From contig CAJZBQ010000027.1 in assembly GCA_914767885.1 (NCBI GenBank), positions 186,001-250,000 of the forward strand: a stretch of 64,000 nucleotides of DNA. The letters run 5' to 3'. Numbering within the stretch: position 1 is the stretch's first letter; every line of letters begins with the position of its first letter. Shown here piece by piece: positions 43,163 to 53,954 of this stretch. This DNA comes from Blepharisma stoltei. Lineage: Eukaryota; Ciliophora; Heterotrichea; Heterotrichida; Blepharismidae. Below the pieces are notes generated by a model. It did not search any database. It was not told the origin of the DNA and saw only the letters and a program-made list of their open reading frames with translations. The translations under genes were made by a program, and so were the position numbers.

Positions 43163-45037
43163 ATGGAAACCAAGCCTAAAATAAAAGGAGGCGGAGGCGC
43201 TTTAGAAAGGAAAGACTTAACTGTGCAGCGTGATCCTTCAGTTAACCAAGCAGTCACTCAAGAAGTCCAAAGCGACAATAGATACCTTAGATACTATAAT
43301 TGGCTTATTTCAAATGGCTGTATTTTCCCAAGTGTAAATTTTAATTAGCTTGAATTCCCAGTCGCTTTCACCGACGCAGGCATTGTAGGTGCTCTTGCAA
43401 AAATTGATATAACTCCTTGCAAGGTACATCTAATTTAGGCGTTCCTATTTATCCCATATAGCATCACTATCAATTTATTCAAAGCGAGGAAAAGCGAAAT
43501 CGCGCATATTTTCCAAGAGCACAATTACTGGTTTCAAACCCATCCTAGAGGGGACGATCACATTATGTGGACTTATATCATATATGAAAAATTAAAAGGC
43601 GCTGAAAGCTTCTGGTTTCCTTATTTTGAGACTATTAAAAGCATGGAATCAGTGATTGACTGAGATGAAACAGAAATTCTTGAACTGCAAGACCCTGTGC
43701 TAGTGTATGAATGCAAACAATGAAGCAAAAGAATAGAGAATACCTGGAAATCAATGGAAGAAATACTATTAGAGCACCCAAATTATTTCCCTCCTGATAA
43801 AGACTTAAAAGGGCTCTTTAATTGGGCTTGGAGATTGACCTGCACAAGAGCATTTGCATGGGAAGGAGGAATGGTGATTCCTTTAGCTGACAATTTGAAC
43901 CACTCAGACTGTTATATTACATATGAGTCCGAGTACAGAGAAATCCTTGAACAAACTCATTTAACTATAGAAGGGAATAAAGACTACAGAGACTTTTCAA
44001 ACACTGCTTATAAAGGTAGAGAAGATACAATCTTACGAAGCAATACAAACAGGCTTGAAAAATACCTAGAAAATAATAAAAATAAAGACGTATTAAAAGA
44101 ACTAGACGCGATTTGGCAAGTTGAAGAAATAATCGCTGATTATAGGAGCAGCTCTGATGAAGAAGATGCCAGAAATATAGGAGAAGTATTCAGTGACGAA
44201 GAAAAAGAAGAAGCTGACGAAGGCTATGAAAGTGATGACGACACTGAAGAATTCAAAGATAATACAAACTCAAGAGATGAGCCTGATTCTTATTTCATTA
44301 TGAGCACTGGTGTAAGGACTTTTTTTAAACAAGGCTCACAAGTATATAACTCTTATGGAAGACTGAATAATAGAGACCTTTTGCTTGATTATGGCTTTGT
44401 TATTGAGAAAAACAGATATGATGCAGTTTATTTCAGAGTAAATTCAATATAGATGTGGATCCCTAGCAGTGGAAAAACAGGATATGTGACTGCCGAAGAC
44501 ATAATAAATGAAGCTTATAAGTTTGATTTATCCTGCGCCAATTTAGACGACGTCACTGAGCTGCATGAAATCAAGCTTAAAAGGTTCAGCACAGATATTT
44601 TCACATATTTCAGGAAAATCGCTGACTATACGTGTCCAGCGCTTCAAAATGTAGACCCACCAAGCTTGAAAGCTTCACCTACTAATATCAAGCTTGAGCT
44701 GTGGATTTGTGACCAAGTTTACGAGCTTTATACGCGGCTTGAAAGCACTTTTTCGACTCCTCTCGAGCATGATGTTTCATTACTGAACAGTAATTTACCT
44801 TCTAGGCTTAGGATGGCGGTAATTGATATATAGATCATTTATAGGATTGCTCAAAAGCGAATACTTATCAATCAAAAACATATGCTGAACAAGCTCAAAA
44901 GTATATTGGAGGCTACCTTAAATGGAGATGCATTAGAGAATCATTTGAAAGAAAAAACCATTAAGGAGCTGCGAGAAGTGTATCCTTTGAACGGCTATTT
45001 GAAGTCGCTGAAAGCTAATCGATATTATTCTCGTTAA
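43163..45037 (+). CDS. SETD3/Rubisco-LSMT-like SET methyltransferase, four 15-nt introns
   Basis: A 604-residue SET-domain protein of the SETD3/plastid LSMT type; SETD3 methylates actin His73. After removing 15-nt introns at 43334-43348, 43424-43438, 44438-44452 and 44819-44833 the frame is continuous: FPSLEFPVAF, PCKAFLFIPYS, FNWAWRLTCTRAFAW, VIPLADNLNHSD, then an acidic insert of about 120 residues within the SET domain, GSQVYNSYGRLNNRDLLLDYGFV and the C-terminal LSMT substrate-binding region. Each intron starts GTA and ends TAG. Three of the four carry in-frame stops in the unspliced reading. It starts 24 bp after the CCDC39 stop. Confidence 0.9.
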
Positions 45038-45058
45038 TTAATTTATTCTCTATAAATA

Positions 45059-46230
45059 CTAATTGGCTTTGTTTTCGATTATACGAAGAAGCCCTTCTCT
45101 TGCAGATTTCCAAAGCTTTACTACAGCCCAGCTGCTTTCAGTTCCTTGATTGAGTTCTTTAATACTGTTAATAGGGACTGAAGCCCCAAAGCCATGCTCT
45201 AAATTGATAACTACTCCTACAACTTTGCCAGCTTCGTTAAGAAGAGGACCCCCTACACATTCTTTAGGAATCTGAGGTGTGGTTTTGATCACTCTATAGG
45301 TCTTGATATTACCATCTTTTTTTCTCATGAAAGGCTGCTGGGTATCAGTAATATAAACTTCATTGAAATAAGGGTATTTATCTTTAAGGTATAAAATGGC
45401 CCGTAACGAGCGCCTGTCCCTTCCTGTGGCGGTGTGTCCTTATATATCCAGACGTGGGCTTTTATTTAAAGACTGCCTAAGGGTTGGACTTCCCCTCGAA
45501 GGTCTGGCTATTTCTGCTGATTTGTGGCCTGGCTCGTGCGGCAGTTTTTTGCATATTTTTTACCAGAAGCGCCCAGGCCCAGGTTAGGTGTCCGATAGAG
45601 ACAGGAAGACTTATTTGCCTATGCTGCTTCGTGTCCTGCTCCGAATTTTGTAATCGGTTGAGCTTTTCCTTTGGCGATGAGTCAGGGAAAATATGGAAGA
45701 AAGGCTAGACAAGACTCTTAAGGGCTAAAGTGTCTCCAGTTTAAAAGGGTCTAAAGTAAGCAGTGTTAGCTTGGGTTTAAGATTTAGGCTCCCAGCAAAT
45801 TTCGTATGACTCTGCCCATCGAGGGGAAATGCCTCTCTATCGAGAAGACGGAGGTTTCGGCCTGGCTCAGGTTAACTGTGGAGTCCATGATGCTCAGTAA
45901 GTTTGCAATATAAAGACCATCTTAATCTAATCTAATCTTAAGGCCTAAAACAAAAGCTGTGTCTCCGTCCCGGATCTCATTTTTAGTTAGAGGGATTTTT
46001 TCAGTGTTACTTTTAATAATAATGAATTCAATTCCGGGGACATTTTCAAATGAGCTTGATTCAGCTTCGAATTCTCGGGAATCATAAGTTTTTACCATTA
46101 TTTTGCAGTGTTCTTTGTTCTCAAGGGCATAGCTTGATGTAACACCAAATCCGTCATTGCTGATAAAAAATCCTGTGCAGTGGCCTTTGGGGTTGAGGGT
46201 TTCTTTGTCAATAAAAGAAATTCGGAACAT
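45059..46230 (-). CDS. Trypsin-like/HtrA-fold protein without catalytic triad, interrupted
   Basis: Removing 554 bp yields 205 residues with the double beta-barrel pattern of trypsin/HtrA proteases: CTGFFISNDGFGVTSSYALE, PGIEFIIIK, and PQIPKECVGGPLLNEAGKVVGVV. At the three catalytic positions it has Tyr (normally His in TNxHV), Glu (normally Asp in DIAxLK) and Val (normally Ser in GxSGGP), so it should be inactive. ATG 46230 is the only in-frame start, although the frame is open a little further upstream. No signal peptide. The fold call rests on motif order and length. Confidence 0.6.
45389..45942 (+). mobile_element. Retroposon-like insertion in protease-like gene
   Basis: A 554 bp, GC-rich unit. 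Its right end has a repeated tail (ATCTTAATCTAATCTAATCTT) followed by AAGG, matching ATCTTTAAGG at the left flank (about 45380-45388). No inverted repeats. Overlapping open frames inside (45396-45708) have no recognisable protein. Collapsing the flanks joins VLGLK to DKYPYFNEV. Confidence 0.6.
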
Positions 46231-46633
46231 TCCTCTGAGGGAACGATCTAACTCCTTTTACAAATAATACGAACAAAACGATATGTCTTTGCTGATATTT
46301 TTCAGGCCCTTTAACCGCGAATTATAGAATTATTTAAACTTTAGATTTTGGATGGCACTTCTTTCCTAATTTAATTGTGAAATGGCCTCTTTAAATACTT
46401 TTGAGTTCTCATAAATAAATATTTGTTGTTTTGCTTTGGCTAATTCAATTGAAATCAATTTTAAAAAATTGAAAAAAAATATAAATCGGTAACATCAACA
46501 AAATTATTCATTATTAAACCATAAGGCTAGAGTAATATAGTTTCCGATTCATTTGCAGAGGACTTGGCATAAGACCCAAAAGCTAAGAAAGCAAAAGGAA
46601 AAAGCCTCCTCATATATATTAAATTTAAGATTA

Positions 46634-47644
46634 TTAAATCTTGAGTACAAATTGACTAAAAACTGGCTTATGGTCAGATACCACATTAGAGTGTATCGAG
46701 TTATAAGATTTTTGCTTTAATATCCCAACTACATCTTTATACATAATTCTGTCAGTTCATGAAGGAATTCTTTCATTCTGCGTATCCAACTGACCTGAGC
46801 CTATTTTATACTTATAAGTCGGAGGAAATTCAATTTCCCCTTCAGCATATCCTGGTAGCACATTTCCAAGGTGCATTTCATTTCTCAGTTGGTCCATAGG
46901 CTTTAATTTTCTATTAAGCCCTTCAGATATAAAATAATCAATAGCTTCAATATGCCCGCTGATTCTGTAATTAAGGTCTCCCAATAATATAGTACAGTCT
47001 GCCTCCATGTTCGTTGAGAATTTTTTTTCTATCAGATTTAAATCTTTGTTTCTTTTGGAAACTTTATCTTGACCAGATATAATATGACACCCAATGAATA
47101 ATAATTTTTTTGATAAAATATTCATTGAAATTCCTATGCCTCCTTTATTGGAGATCATATTAAAAAATCCTGTTGATAGTGAAGAGGTCTCAACGTTGTA
47201 AATAAAATGTTTTAGAGATTTGTGACCAAAAATCGCTAAATGGGAAGCTCCAAGTGTTTTGGAAGCTACTAGGTAATAGTCAGAACCCAAGGCGTTTTTT
47301 ATTTTCTTCTCTCATGCGCTTTTATTTGAATACATGAGAGACATGGCGATAGACCTAAGACACTCTTGGGTACTGAATATATATAAATGATGCATTGCGT
47401 CTGTATTTATAATGTCACTGATGTCAGGTGGGATGCCAGCCCCACACATATTTCATGTTACAGCTAATATCCGTAGCTTATAATTGTACACGCTTGGTAG
47501 CGATATTCCTTTTCATGCCCAGCATTCGCTGGAATCGACTCATGATTCAGATTCGTTGCAGTTGCTTTTCTTTCGAAATCGTGTGTTTTCTTTTGAATTT
47601 GGAATTTCCAGTGTATTCGATATCATCCTGTTAAAAATTTTGTA
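46634..47644 (-). CDS. Inositol polyphosphate 5-phosphatase, 5' end incomplete
   Basis: Catalytic domain of a phosphoinositide 5-phosphatase: ILAVTWNMCG, FSTQECLRSIA, TLGASHLAIFGH, NKGGIGISMNI, LLFIGCHI with KRNKDLN, ILLGDLNYRISG, EIEFPPTYKYK, RIPSWTDRIMY and SDHKPVFSQF, all in the right order. The invariant Trp of SWTDR is TGA. Homology is solid from about 47500 downwards. The frame stays open to 47644 but has no ATG, so the 5' end must lie in another exon or beyond eliminated DNA. A 15-nt GT...AG candidate near 47485 (GTGTACAATTATAAG) would not change the frame. Confidence 0.88.
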
Positions 47645-48066
47645 TATTAAAACGGTAATATATTTCTGAAGATTATTCTCTGGTGATATTTTATTGATAA
47701 AAAGTAAAAGCTTAAATATAGTCTAATTAGGAAGAAGAAATTGCTGCCAAAAATAAGGGAGATTTGATATGGAGAATTTAGTTTCTATATTTAAATATTT
47801 TCGAAATTTTTTAAAAATGATTTATATTTGTTTTCTATATGTTTTGGTGAATTTATTACAAATACTTTATTGTCAATTAAAGATTTCAAAGTATGGCTGA
47901 TATTATTTTTGTGCACTCTTTTCCTCTGATCTGCTAAAATATTTTTATAATTTAGGGTCTTAGATTTTATGAGTTAAAACAAACTTGCCATTCATTAAAT
48001 AATCAGCGCGGAGTCCTATATAGATTTTACTTCAAAATTATTCTGCATTACCTAATCAATCTAAAT
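47645..48066. other. AT-rich spacer, nothing recognised
   Basis: Lies between two divergently oriented genes. It may hold promoters, or the missing 5' end of the 5-phosphatase gene, but no coding segment could be joined. Confidence 0.4.
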
Positions 48067-48720
48067 ATGGGAAATAGTCATAGCACGCCAGAAGGAGCGT
48101 CAGAAGAGAATTGGCACGTCTTCAATTTTGAAAAGCGGCTTGGTTTTTCAGATTACGATGCTTCAGAAGTTGAGCTTGCAATGCTTCGAAACATGAAAAA
48201 TTCTTTAATTACAGAGTTTTCTTACAGAAATATTGAATCATCTCTGAAGTTAAGATATAAAGAAACTTTTCGACAGCTCGTTTTTGAAAAATTTCAAGCT
48301 GAAGATGGAGCCATTGATGGCATAAAATTAGCAACTTTAGGATTGCTGCTGTCTAGAGGCTCAGAAAGAGAAAAAATGACAGCTATTTGGAATATTTTTG
48401 ATGAAGCAGGAAAAGGGGAACTCGATAGAAAACAATTTGGTGTCATGATAACTACTTTGTTTTTAGCGTCATTAGGCCCTACGATTGAGGTTTCTGTAAA
48501 TCAGGATTTTACTAGTAATGCTCTTTCAAAATGGGTAGAAAAATTGGATCGAAAAATTCCAGATTCTGTGAAAGAAATTTTGGATTTTTTCTTGGATCAA
48601 AACCCATCTCTGTCGATAAGTGCATTTTTAACTAAGCTTTTTGAGGGACCAAGAGGGGATTTGTCAAACACTTTTGTGATAAGAAGGCAATTAGAGAGGG
48701 ATGAGTTCGATGAGTTATAA
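48067..48720 (+). CDS. N-myristoylated EF-hand-like protein
   Basis: A 217-residue protein starting MGNSHSTPEG, a strong N-myristoylation signal. A two-lobed helical body follows, with an EF-hand-like helix-loop-helix around NIFDEAGKGELDRKQFGVMI; the loop keeps some but not all calcium ligands. Layout resembles calcineurin-B/recoverin-like membrane-associated sensors or the N-terminal part of TLDc proteins, but no TLDc domain follows. Uninterrupted. Confidence 0.65.
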   Translation: MGNSHSTPEGASEENWHVFNFEKRLGFSDYDASEVELAMLRNMKNSLITEFSYRNIESSLKLRYKETFRQLVFEKFQAEDGAIDGIKLATLGLLLSRGSEREKMTAIWNIFDEAGKGELDRKQFGVMITTLFLASLGPTIEVSVNQDFTSNALSKWVEKLDRKIPDSVKEILDFFLDQNPSLSISAFLTKLFEGPRGDLSNTFVIRRQLERDEFDEL

Positions 48721-48822
48721 TAAATATAAGACATTATTTTTTATTTGAAATTATGAAGTTAGAGCCTTTTTTCTAAATTTATGCATTTTTATGAAATTCT
48801 ACATAATATGATAGTTTTATAT

Positions 48823-49150
48823 TGTGGAAGCCCAGCAGCATCTTTTGACCCTTCAGGCAACTCCTAGCACAAACCAAGAGCTGCGGCTTGGGCTCTGAGT
48901 TGGACGTTTTTGCTAATAGCAGGAGAGGTGAAATTTTTGTGCAGACAACCTATATCGAGCCCGAAGAGCTATGATAAGTTTATAGCCGCTTATGAAACTT
49001 TAAACGCCGAAGCCCAGGAATCATGCAGTCTTGACCGACATGATGCATGGCACTCAAAGAAACTGGTAACCCTAAGAAGAGACAGGTAGCTATTTGCCTT
49101 TTTAAGATTTCGGCAGAATAGATGTGTCAAGCTATTTGGAAAATTAAATA
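48823..49150. mobile_element. GC-rich insertion-like segment
   Basis: About 320 bp of GC-rich, non-coding sequence (GTGGAAGCCCAGCAGCATC to about AGACAGGTAGCTATTTGCC) embedded in AT-rich spacer. It resembles in base composition the direct-repeat-flanked insertions found in genes. I could not define flanking repeats. Confidence 0.4.
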
Positions 49151-49549
49151 ATTGGAGCTCGAACTTAAGTTTTACCGATTCCTGAGAATTTCATATCTCT
49201 TAAATTTCAAGATTAATCTTAATTTGCTAATTTATTTCGCTATTAGCTATTAGGTGAGAAGACATGCCAAAGTCAGAGATATGCTCATATGTTTTACCCA
49301 ATATATTATTTCAAGTATTAAAAAATAAAATATTAACGATAATAGAGAGAAGCTGAATTCTATCCAAATAAAGCTGATTATTGACCAAAATTTTTCAAAA
49401 TCCACTGATATTTTACAGATGAAAAGTGATGTTTTAAAATTGTATATAATCCCTTTTTCCCTTCAGCTTGTTAATTATGACTACTTTTTTGTAAAAAATC
49501 TAAGAATTGCATATAATTATAATGATGACTTATTATACACAATTTTATT
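49151..49549. other. AT-rich spacer, nothing recognised
   Basis: Between the GC-rich segment and the TPR gene stop. No coding or structural feature seen. Confidence 0.4.
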
Positions 49550-50944
49550 CTAAATCTGCATTTTTTGGAGTAGTTCAATACGGTCTCGGCCTAATACGTC
49601 GTTAATAAAATTGATTTCCTCCTCTGAAAGGTTCCATTCATTCCCAGTGAAAACTCCACTTACTTGTTTTTCTTGCTTCAAATTATAAGCCCTATTAAAG
49701 TCCTGCAACGCTGCTTCTTCTTGTCTGAGAATATTGAATACTCTAGCTCGGCTGCAGAAATGCAAAGGATTATTGGATTCAAGTTTGATTGCCTCATCAA
49801 AGCACTGCATTGCTTCTTGATATCTCCCTAAAAGATAAAGATTATTGCCTTTACGATTATAAAACCTGGCATTATTTGGATTGATTTTGATTGCTTTGTC
49901 ATAGCTTTCTACTGCTTCTGAGTATCTTCCTAATTTATTTAAAACATGTCCTTTATCATTGAGAGTACCAGCATCGTTATTATTGAGTTTGATTGCTTTG
50001 TCATAGCATTCAATTGCTTCTAGATATCTTTGCATATTATAAAAAACGCTGCCTTTATTGTTGTAAAGCCTAGCATTGTTTGAATAGAGTTTGATTGCCT
50101 CGTCAAAACATTCGATTGCTTCTAGATATCTTCCTAAAATATAAAAAAGGCTGCCTTTATTATTGTAAGGGCTAGCATTGTTTGGATCGAGTTTGATTGC
50201 TTTTTCAAGGCATTCAATTTCTTCTATATATCTTTTTAAATTGTGAAGAATATCGCCTTTACTCTTGAAAAAGCGAACGTCGTTTGGATTAAGTTTGATT
50301 GCTTCGTCGAAGCATTCGATTGCTTCTAGATATCTTTCTAAATTCTGAAAAGCGTTGCCTTTATTATTGTAATAATTAGCATCTTTTGGATTGAGTTTGA
50401 TTGCTTCGTCATAGCATTCGATTGCTTCTAGATATTTTTTTAAAATATAAAGCATGTTCCCTTTATTATAGTAAAAGCTAGCGTTGCTTGGATTGAGTTT
50501 GATTGCTTCGTCATAGCATTCAATTGCTTCTAGATATCTTTTTAAACAAAACAAAGAGTAGCCTTTTTTATCGTAATAATTAACATTGTTTGGATTGAGT
50601 CTGATCGCTTCGTCATAGCATTCGATTGCTTCTAGATATCTTTTTAAATTGTGAAAAGCGGCTCCTTTACTCTTGAAAAAGATAGATTCGTTTAGGTTGA
50701 GTTTGATTGCTTCGCTATAGCATTCGATTGCTTCTAGATATCTTTTTAAAAAAGACAAAACGTTGCCTTTGCTATTGTAAAAGCCAGCGTTGTTTGGATC
50801 GATTTTAATTGCTTCGTCATAGCATTCGATTGCTTCTAGATATCTTCCTAAAATATAAAAAGCGTTGCCTTTATTATTGTAAAGGATAGCGTTGTTTAGA
50901 TCGAGTTTGATTGCTTTTTCAAGGCATTCGATTTGATTCAGGGT
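49550..50944 (-). CDS. Tandem TPR-repeat protein, 5'-truncated
   Basis: About 12 TPR units of 34 residues, each close to KGNAFYNLKRYLEAIECYDE followed by AIKLNPNNA. The DNA is a 102-bp tandem array with high identity between units, so unequal exchange probably homogenises it. The last unit is degenerate and a short charged tail (EEINFINDVLGRDRIELLQK) follows. At the 5' end the frame begins within a TPR unit (LNQIECLEKAIKL) just after TAA, with no ATG for several repeats. The gene is therefore truncated or its first part lies elsewhere. It abuts an unrelated plus-strand frame at 50933. Confidence 0.8.
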   Translation of the reverse strand, partial: TLNQIECLEKAIKLDLNNAILYNNKGNAFYILGRYLEAIECYDEAIKIDPNNAGFYNSKGNVLSFLKRYLEAIECYSEAIKLNLNESIFFKSKGAAFHNLKRYLEAIECYDEAIRLNPNNVNYYDKKGYSLFCLKRYLEAIECYDEAIKLNPSNASFYYNKGNMLYILKKYLEAIECYDEAIKLNPKDANYYNNKGNAFQNLERYLEAIECFDEAIKLNPNDVRFFKSKGDILHNLKRYIEEIECLEKAIKLDPNNASPYNNKGSLFYILGRYLEAIECFDEAIKLYSNNARLYNNKGSVFYNMQRYLEAIECYDKAIKLNNNDAGTLNDKGHVLNKLGRYSEAVESYDKAIKINPNNARFYNRKGNNLYLLGRYQEAMQCFDEAIKLESNNPLHFCSRARVFNILRQEEAALQDFNRAYNLKQEKQVSGVFTGNEWNLSEEEINFINDVLGRDRIELLQKMQI

Positions 50945-51226
50945 TTACTTGAATATAATGAAGTGATTGGGCTAAATCTATCAGAAAAAGATGCTTTATA
51001 TTTACTTGATCATTCTCAATCAACTTATGAATCAAATGATGCGGAAGAAGATGAACTTCAAGAAATTTTGAGGATGAAGAAGGTCTATTGCTCGTGTGAT
51101 AAATCAGATCGATTGAGAAATATTAGATGATATTGGCCCAATTTAAACCATCTTGAAATCAATAATTTTGATGAAGTCTTTTTTACTGACGATAAGTTTA
51201 ATAATCATATTAGAAGAAAATAAAGG
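50933..51226 (+). pseudogene. 5'-truncated gene fragment of unknown family
   Basis: Plus-strand frame of about 97 residues (IQGLLEYNEVIGLNLSEKDA..., one TGA as Trp) running to TAA at 51224. A further 60 codons of coding-like sequence follow in the same frame. It begins exactly where the oppositely oriented TPR frame begins and has no sensible start. It looks like the 3' part of a gene cut by the event that placed the TPR array here. Family not recognised. Confidence 0.45.
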
Positions 51227-51706
51227 CATCAGAAAATTTTCAAAATGATTTGAAAAAGAGAAGATTTGGATGCCAAAAGTTTTTCTATTAACTCAAATGC
51301 AACTCATTTTATCAAAACACAATAAAGAAAGCAATTTAGATGCATGTGAGGGTTTTCTAATGATGAAACGTGCAAAATTTAAGATTCTACTAGAAAAAAT
51401 ACTCGATTTAATTAGAAAGCAAGAAAAAAAAGTTTAATTAGGTCAATAATGCCATTTTAAAATTATTCATTTATTTATTATTCTATTTCGCACTTATTCA
51501 TAAATTTGGCTTAGACAAATTCGCAAAATAATGAAGTTGAAGACTTTATTCGAAATTTATGCATTTTTTTGAAAACCTACATAATATGATTTTTATTACT
51601 CGCTTAATAAAGCTTCATGCAACAGAAAATTATCTATACTAATGAAATATTAATATTTTGAGTAATTTTACAAGTCGATTTTATTCAAATTATTAATCCA
51701 ATTATT

Positions 51707-52174
51707 TTAGCACACTCGTCTTCCTTCAGTTAAATGAAGAATAGCTCCAGGACAAATTCCATAACTTTCAAGTGTACAAAAATTTCGAAGATAATTTTTT
51801 CCAAAGAGTAATAGTTGATAACTGATAGATATACCTGATAGATCTTTGAGTAGAAGTTTTAGATCTAAAGTTGTGCTACGAGAATTAATGCATATCTCAT
51901 GGTTATTATATTTCTCCTCGACTATAATTGTCATTAATACGCCGCCATCTCGAGGTCCTAAAGCCAAATAAAGTGATGATTTATCTTGAATATTATAGTC
52001 AGCTAATGAATGGCAGTCTTCTAATTCATCATAATCAGAAAATAATCTCTGTTGATCTATAGGAATTCCTTCTTTTTCTTGAATTTTTAATTTTAGATCT
52101 TCTATAGATTCTGATGATTCTGCATATATATTAAAGAAACTCTCAGCATGAGCTACTATTACAGAAATTTGCAT
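51707..52174 (-). CDS. Double ubiquitin-like domain protein, copy 1
   Basis: A 155-residue protein of two ubiquitin-like folds. UBL1: MQISVIV..ESIEDLKLKIQEKEGIPIDQQRLFSDYDELED..YNIQDKSSLYLALGPRDGG, retaining ubiquitin-like KxKIQxKEGIPxDQQRL. UBL2 is divergent: MTIIVEEKYNNHEICINSRS..LLLFGKNYLRN..YGICPGAILHL. It ends in Cys, with no C-terminal diglycine, so it is not conjugatable as written. GPRDGG closes UBL1. First of five tandem copies, all on the minus strand. Confidence 0.82.
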   Translation of the reverse strand: MQISVIVAHAESFFNIYAESSESIEDLKLKIQEKEGIPIDQQRLFSDYDELEDCHSLADYNIQDKSSLYLALGPRDGGVLMTIIVEEKYNNHEICINSRSTTLDLKLLLKDLSGISISYQLLLFGKNYLRNFCTLESYGICPGAILHLTEGRRVC

Positions 52175-52383
52175 GTTAATAAATTTTATATTTTGATATC
52201 AGGTAAGAAAAGCCATATCTAAAATAATGAAGTTTAAGGCTTTATTCGAAATTTATGCATTTATGATAATTTTATTACTGACTTAATTAAGCTTCTAAAA
52301 TTGAAAATTATGGTGCTCTAATGAAATATTAATATTTTGAGTAATTTTACAGATCGTTTTTGTGCAATTATTAATCCAGTTAT

Positions 52384-52851
52384 TTAGCAGCTTAGTGGTG
52401 TTTGAGCTAAATGAAGAATAGCGCCAGGGCCAATTCCATAATTTTCAAGCGTACAATAATTTCGAAGAATATTTTTTCCAAAGTATAAGCGCTGCAGCCT
52501 GATAGGGATGCCTGATAGATCTTTGAGTAGACGTTTTAGGTTTAAAATTGTGTCACGAGAATTAATACATATCTCATGATTATTATAAATATTTTCGACT
52601 ATAATTGTCATTAATATGCCACCATCTCGAGGTCCTAAAACCAAATAAATTGTTGATTTTTCTTGAATATTATAGTGAATTAATGAATGGCAGTTTTCTA
52701 ATTCATCATAATCAAAAAATAATTGCTGTTGATCTATAGGAATTCCTTCATTTTCTTGAATTTTTAATTTTAGATCTTCTATAGATTCTGATGATTCTGC
52801 ATTCACTTTAAAGGATTCCTCAGTATAAGCTTCTATTACAGAAATTTCCAT
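52384..52851 (-). CDS. Double ubiquitin-like domain protein, copy 2
   Basis: Intact 155-residue paralogue of copy 1 (starts MEISVIEAYTEESFKVNAES, ends LAQTPLSC), with the same two-UBL layout and the same GPRDGG linker. Upstream shares the conserved block TGATATCAGGTAAGAAAAGC seen before other copies, which may hold the promoter. Confidence 0.82.
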   Translation of the reverse strand: MEISVIEAYTEESFKVNAESSESIEDLKLKIQENEGIPIDQQQLFFDYDELENCHSLIHYNIQEKSTIYLVLGPRDGGILMTIIVENIYNNHEICINSRDTILNLKRLLKDLSGIPIRLQRLYFGKNILRNYCTLENYGIGPGAILHLAQTPLSC

Positions 52852-53059
52852 ATTATAAATTTTATATATTGATATCAGGTAAGAAAAGCAATATTTATAA
52901 TAATGAAGTTGAAGGGTTTATTCTAAATTTATGCATTTTTGAAATTCAGCATAAGAAAATTTTTATTATTCGCTTAATAAAGTTGCTCTATACTAATGAA
53001 ATATTAATATTTTGAGTAATTTTACAGATCGTTTTTATCCAAATTATTAATTCAATTAT

Positions 53060-53681
53060 TTAGCAGGTTATTCTTCTTTTAACTAAATGAAGAATAGTGC
53101 CAGGACAAATTCCATAACTTTCAATTATAGAATAGCTTTGAAGAGTATTTTTTCCAAAGAATAAGAGTTGGTAATTGATAGGTATACCTGATAGACCTTG
53201 GACTAAAAGTTTTAGATGTAAAATTGTATCACGAGAATTAATACATATCTCATAGTTATTATATCTATCTTCGACTATAATTGTCATTAATACGCCGCCA
53301 TCTCGAGGTCCTAAAACCAAATAAAGCATTGATTGTTCTTGAATATTGTAGTGAGCTAATGAATGGCAGTTTTCTAATTCATTATAATTAAAAAATAATC
53401 GCTGTTGAACTATAAATACAACTAAAATTAAATTAGGTAATTAAACCTTAAAGCTGGCCTTTTCAAATAAATTTTGGACTAATCTCCACTGCGAATTTCA
53501 GCTAGAAAGCCTTTTTCAAGTGCCTTATGCCTATAATTTTGTCTAGAAGATCTTCAGCATGTTGATCTATAGGAATTCCTTCATTTTCTTGAATTTTTAG
53601 TTTTAGATCTTCTACAGATTCTGAAGATTCTGCATTCACTTTAAAGAAATTCCCAGTTGGAGCTCTTACAGAAATTTGCAT
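53060..53681 (-). CDS. Double ubiquitin-like protein, copy 3, interrupted
   Basis: UBL2 and the end of UBL1 are open (MLYLVLGPRDGG..., ends RRITC). The start of UBL1 lies beyond a 157 bp insertion flanked by TGTTGAACTATA and TGTTGATCTATA. Removing it yields 154 residues, exactly collinear with copies 1 and 2. Without removal the gene is broken. Confidence 0.7.
53415..53571. mobile_element. Direct-repeat-flanked insertion in copy 3
   Basis: 157 bp between a 12-bp direct repeat (one mismatch), beginning with an AT tail-like AATACAACTAAAATTAAATT. Homologous to the insertion at the same site in copy 4. Confidence 0.65.
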
Positions 53682-53954
53682 GTTAATAAATTTTATATTT
53701 TGATATCAGGTAAGAAAAGCCATATACATCGCTCATGCAACGTTAAGACCGTCATTCATAAAAGTTTAATCGGCATAATTGAATTGATATCTATTACATC
53801 TTAGGCAAGAACTATCATCGTTTAGATGACTATTCAGAGTTAAATAAAATTTCTTAATGAAGCTTCATGCAACAGAAAATTATCTATACTAATAAAATAT
53901 TAATATTTTGAGTAATTTTACAGATCTTTTTATGCAATTATTAATCCAATTATT

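Noticed and set aside
45396-45708. Open frames inside the protease-gene insertion as a transposon protein
   Set aside because: Short, overlapping in two frames, no reverse transcriptase or transposase motif.
49650-50930. CRISPR-like repeat array
   Set aside because: The 102-bp periodicity is coding for 34-residue TPR units in a eukaryotic gene; there are no constant repeats with variable spacers.
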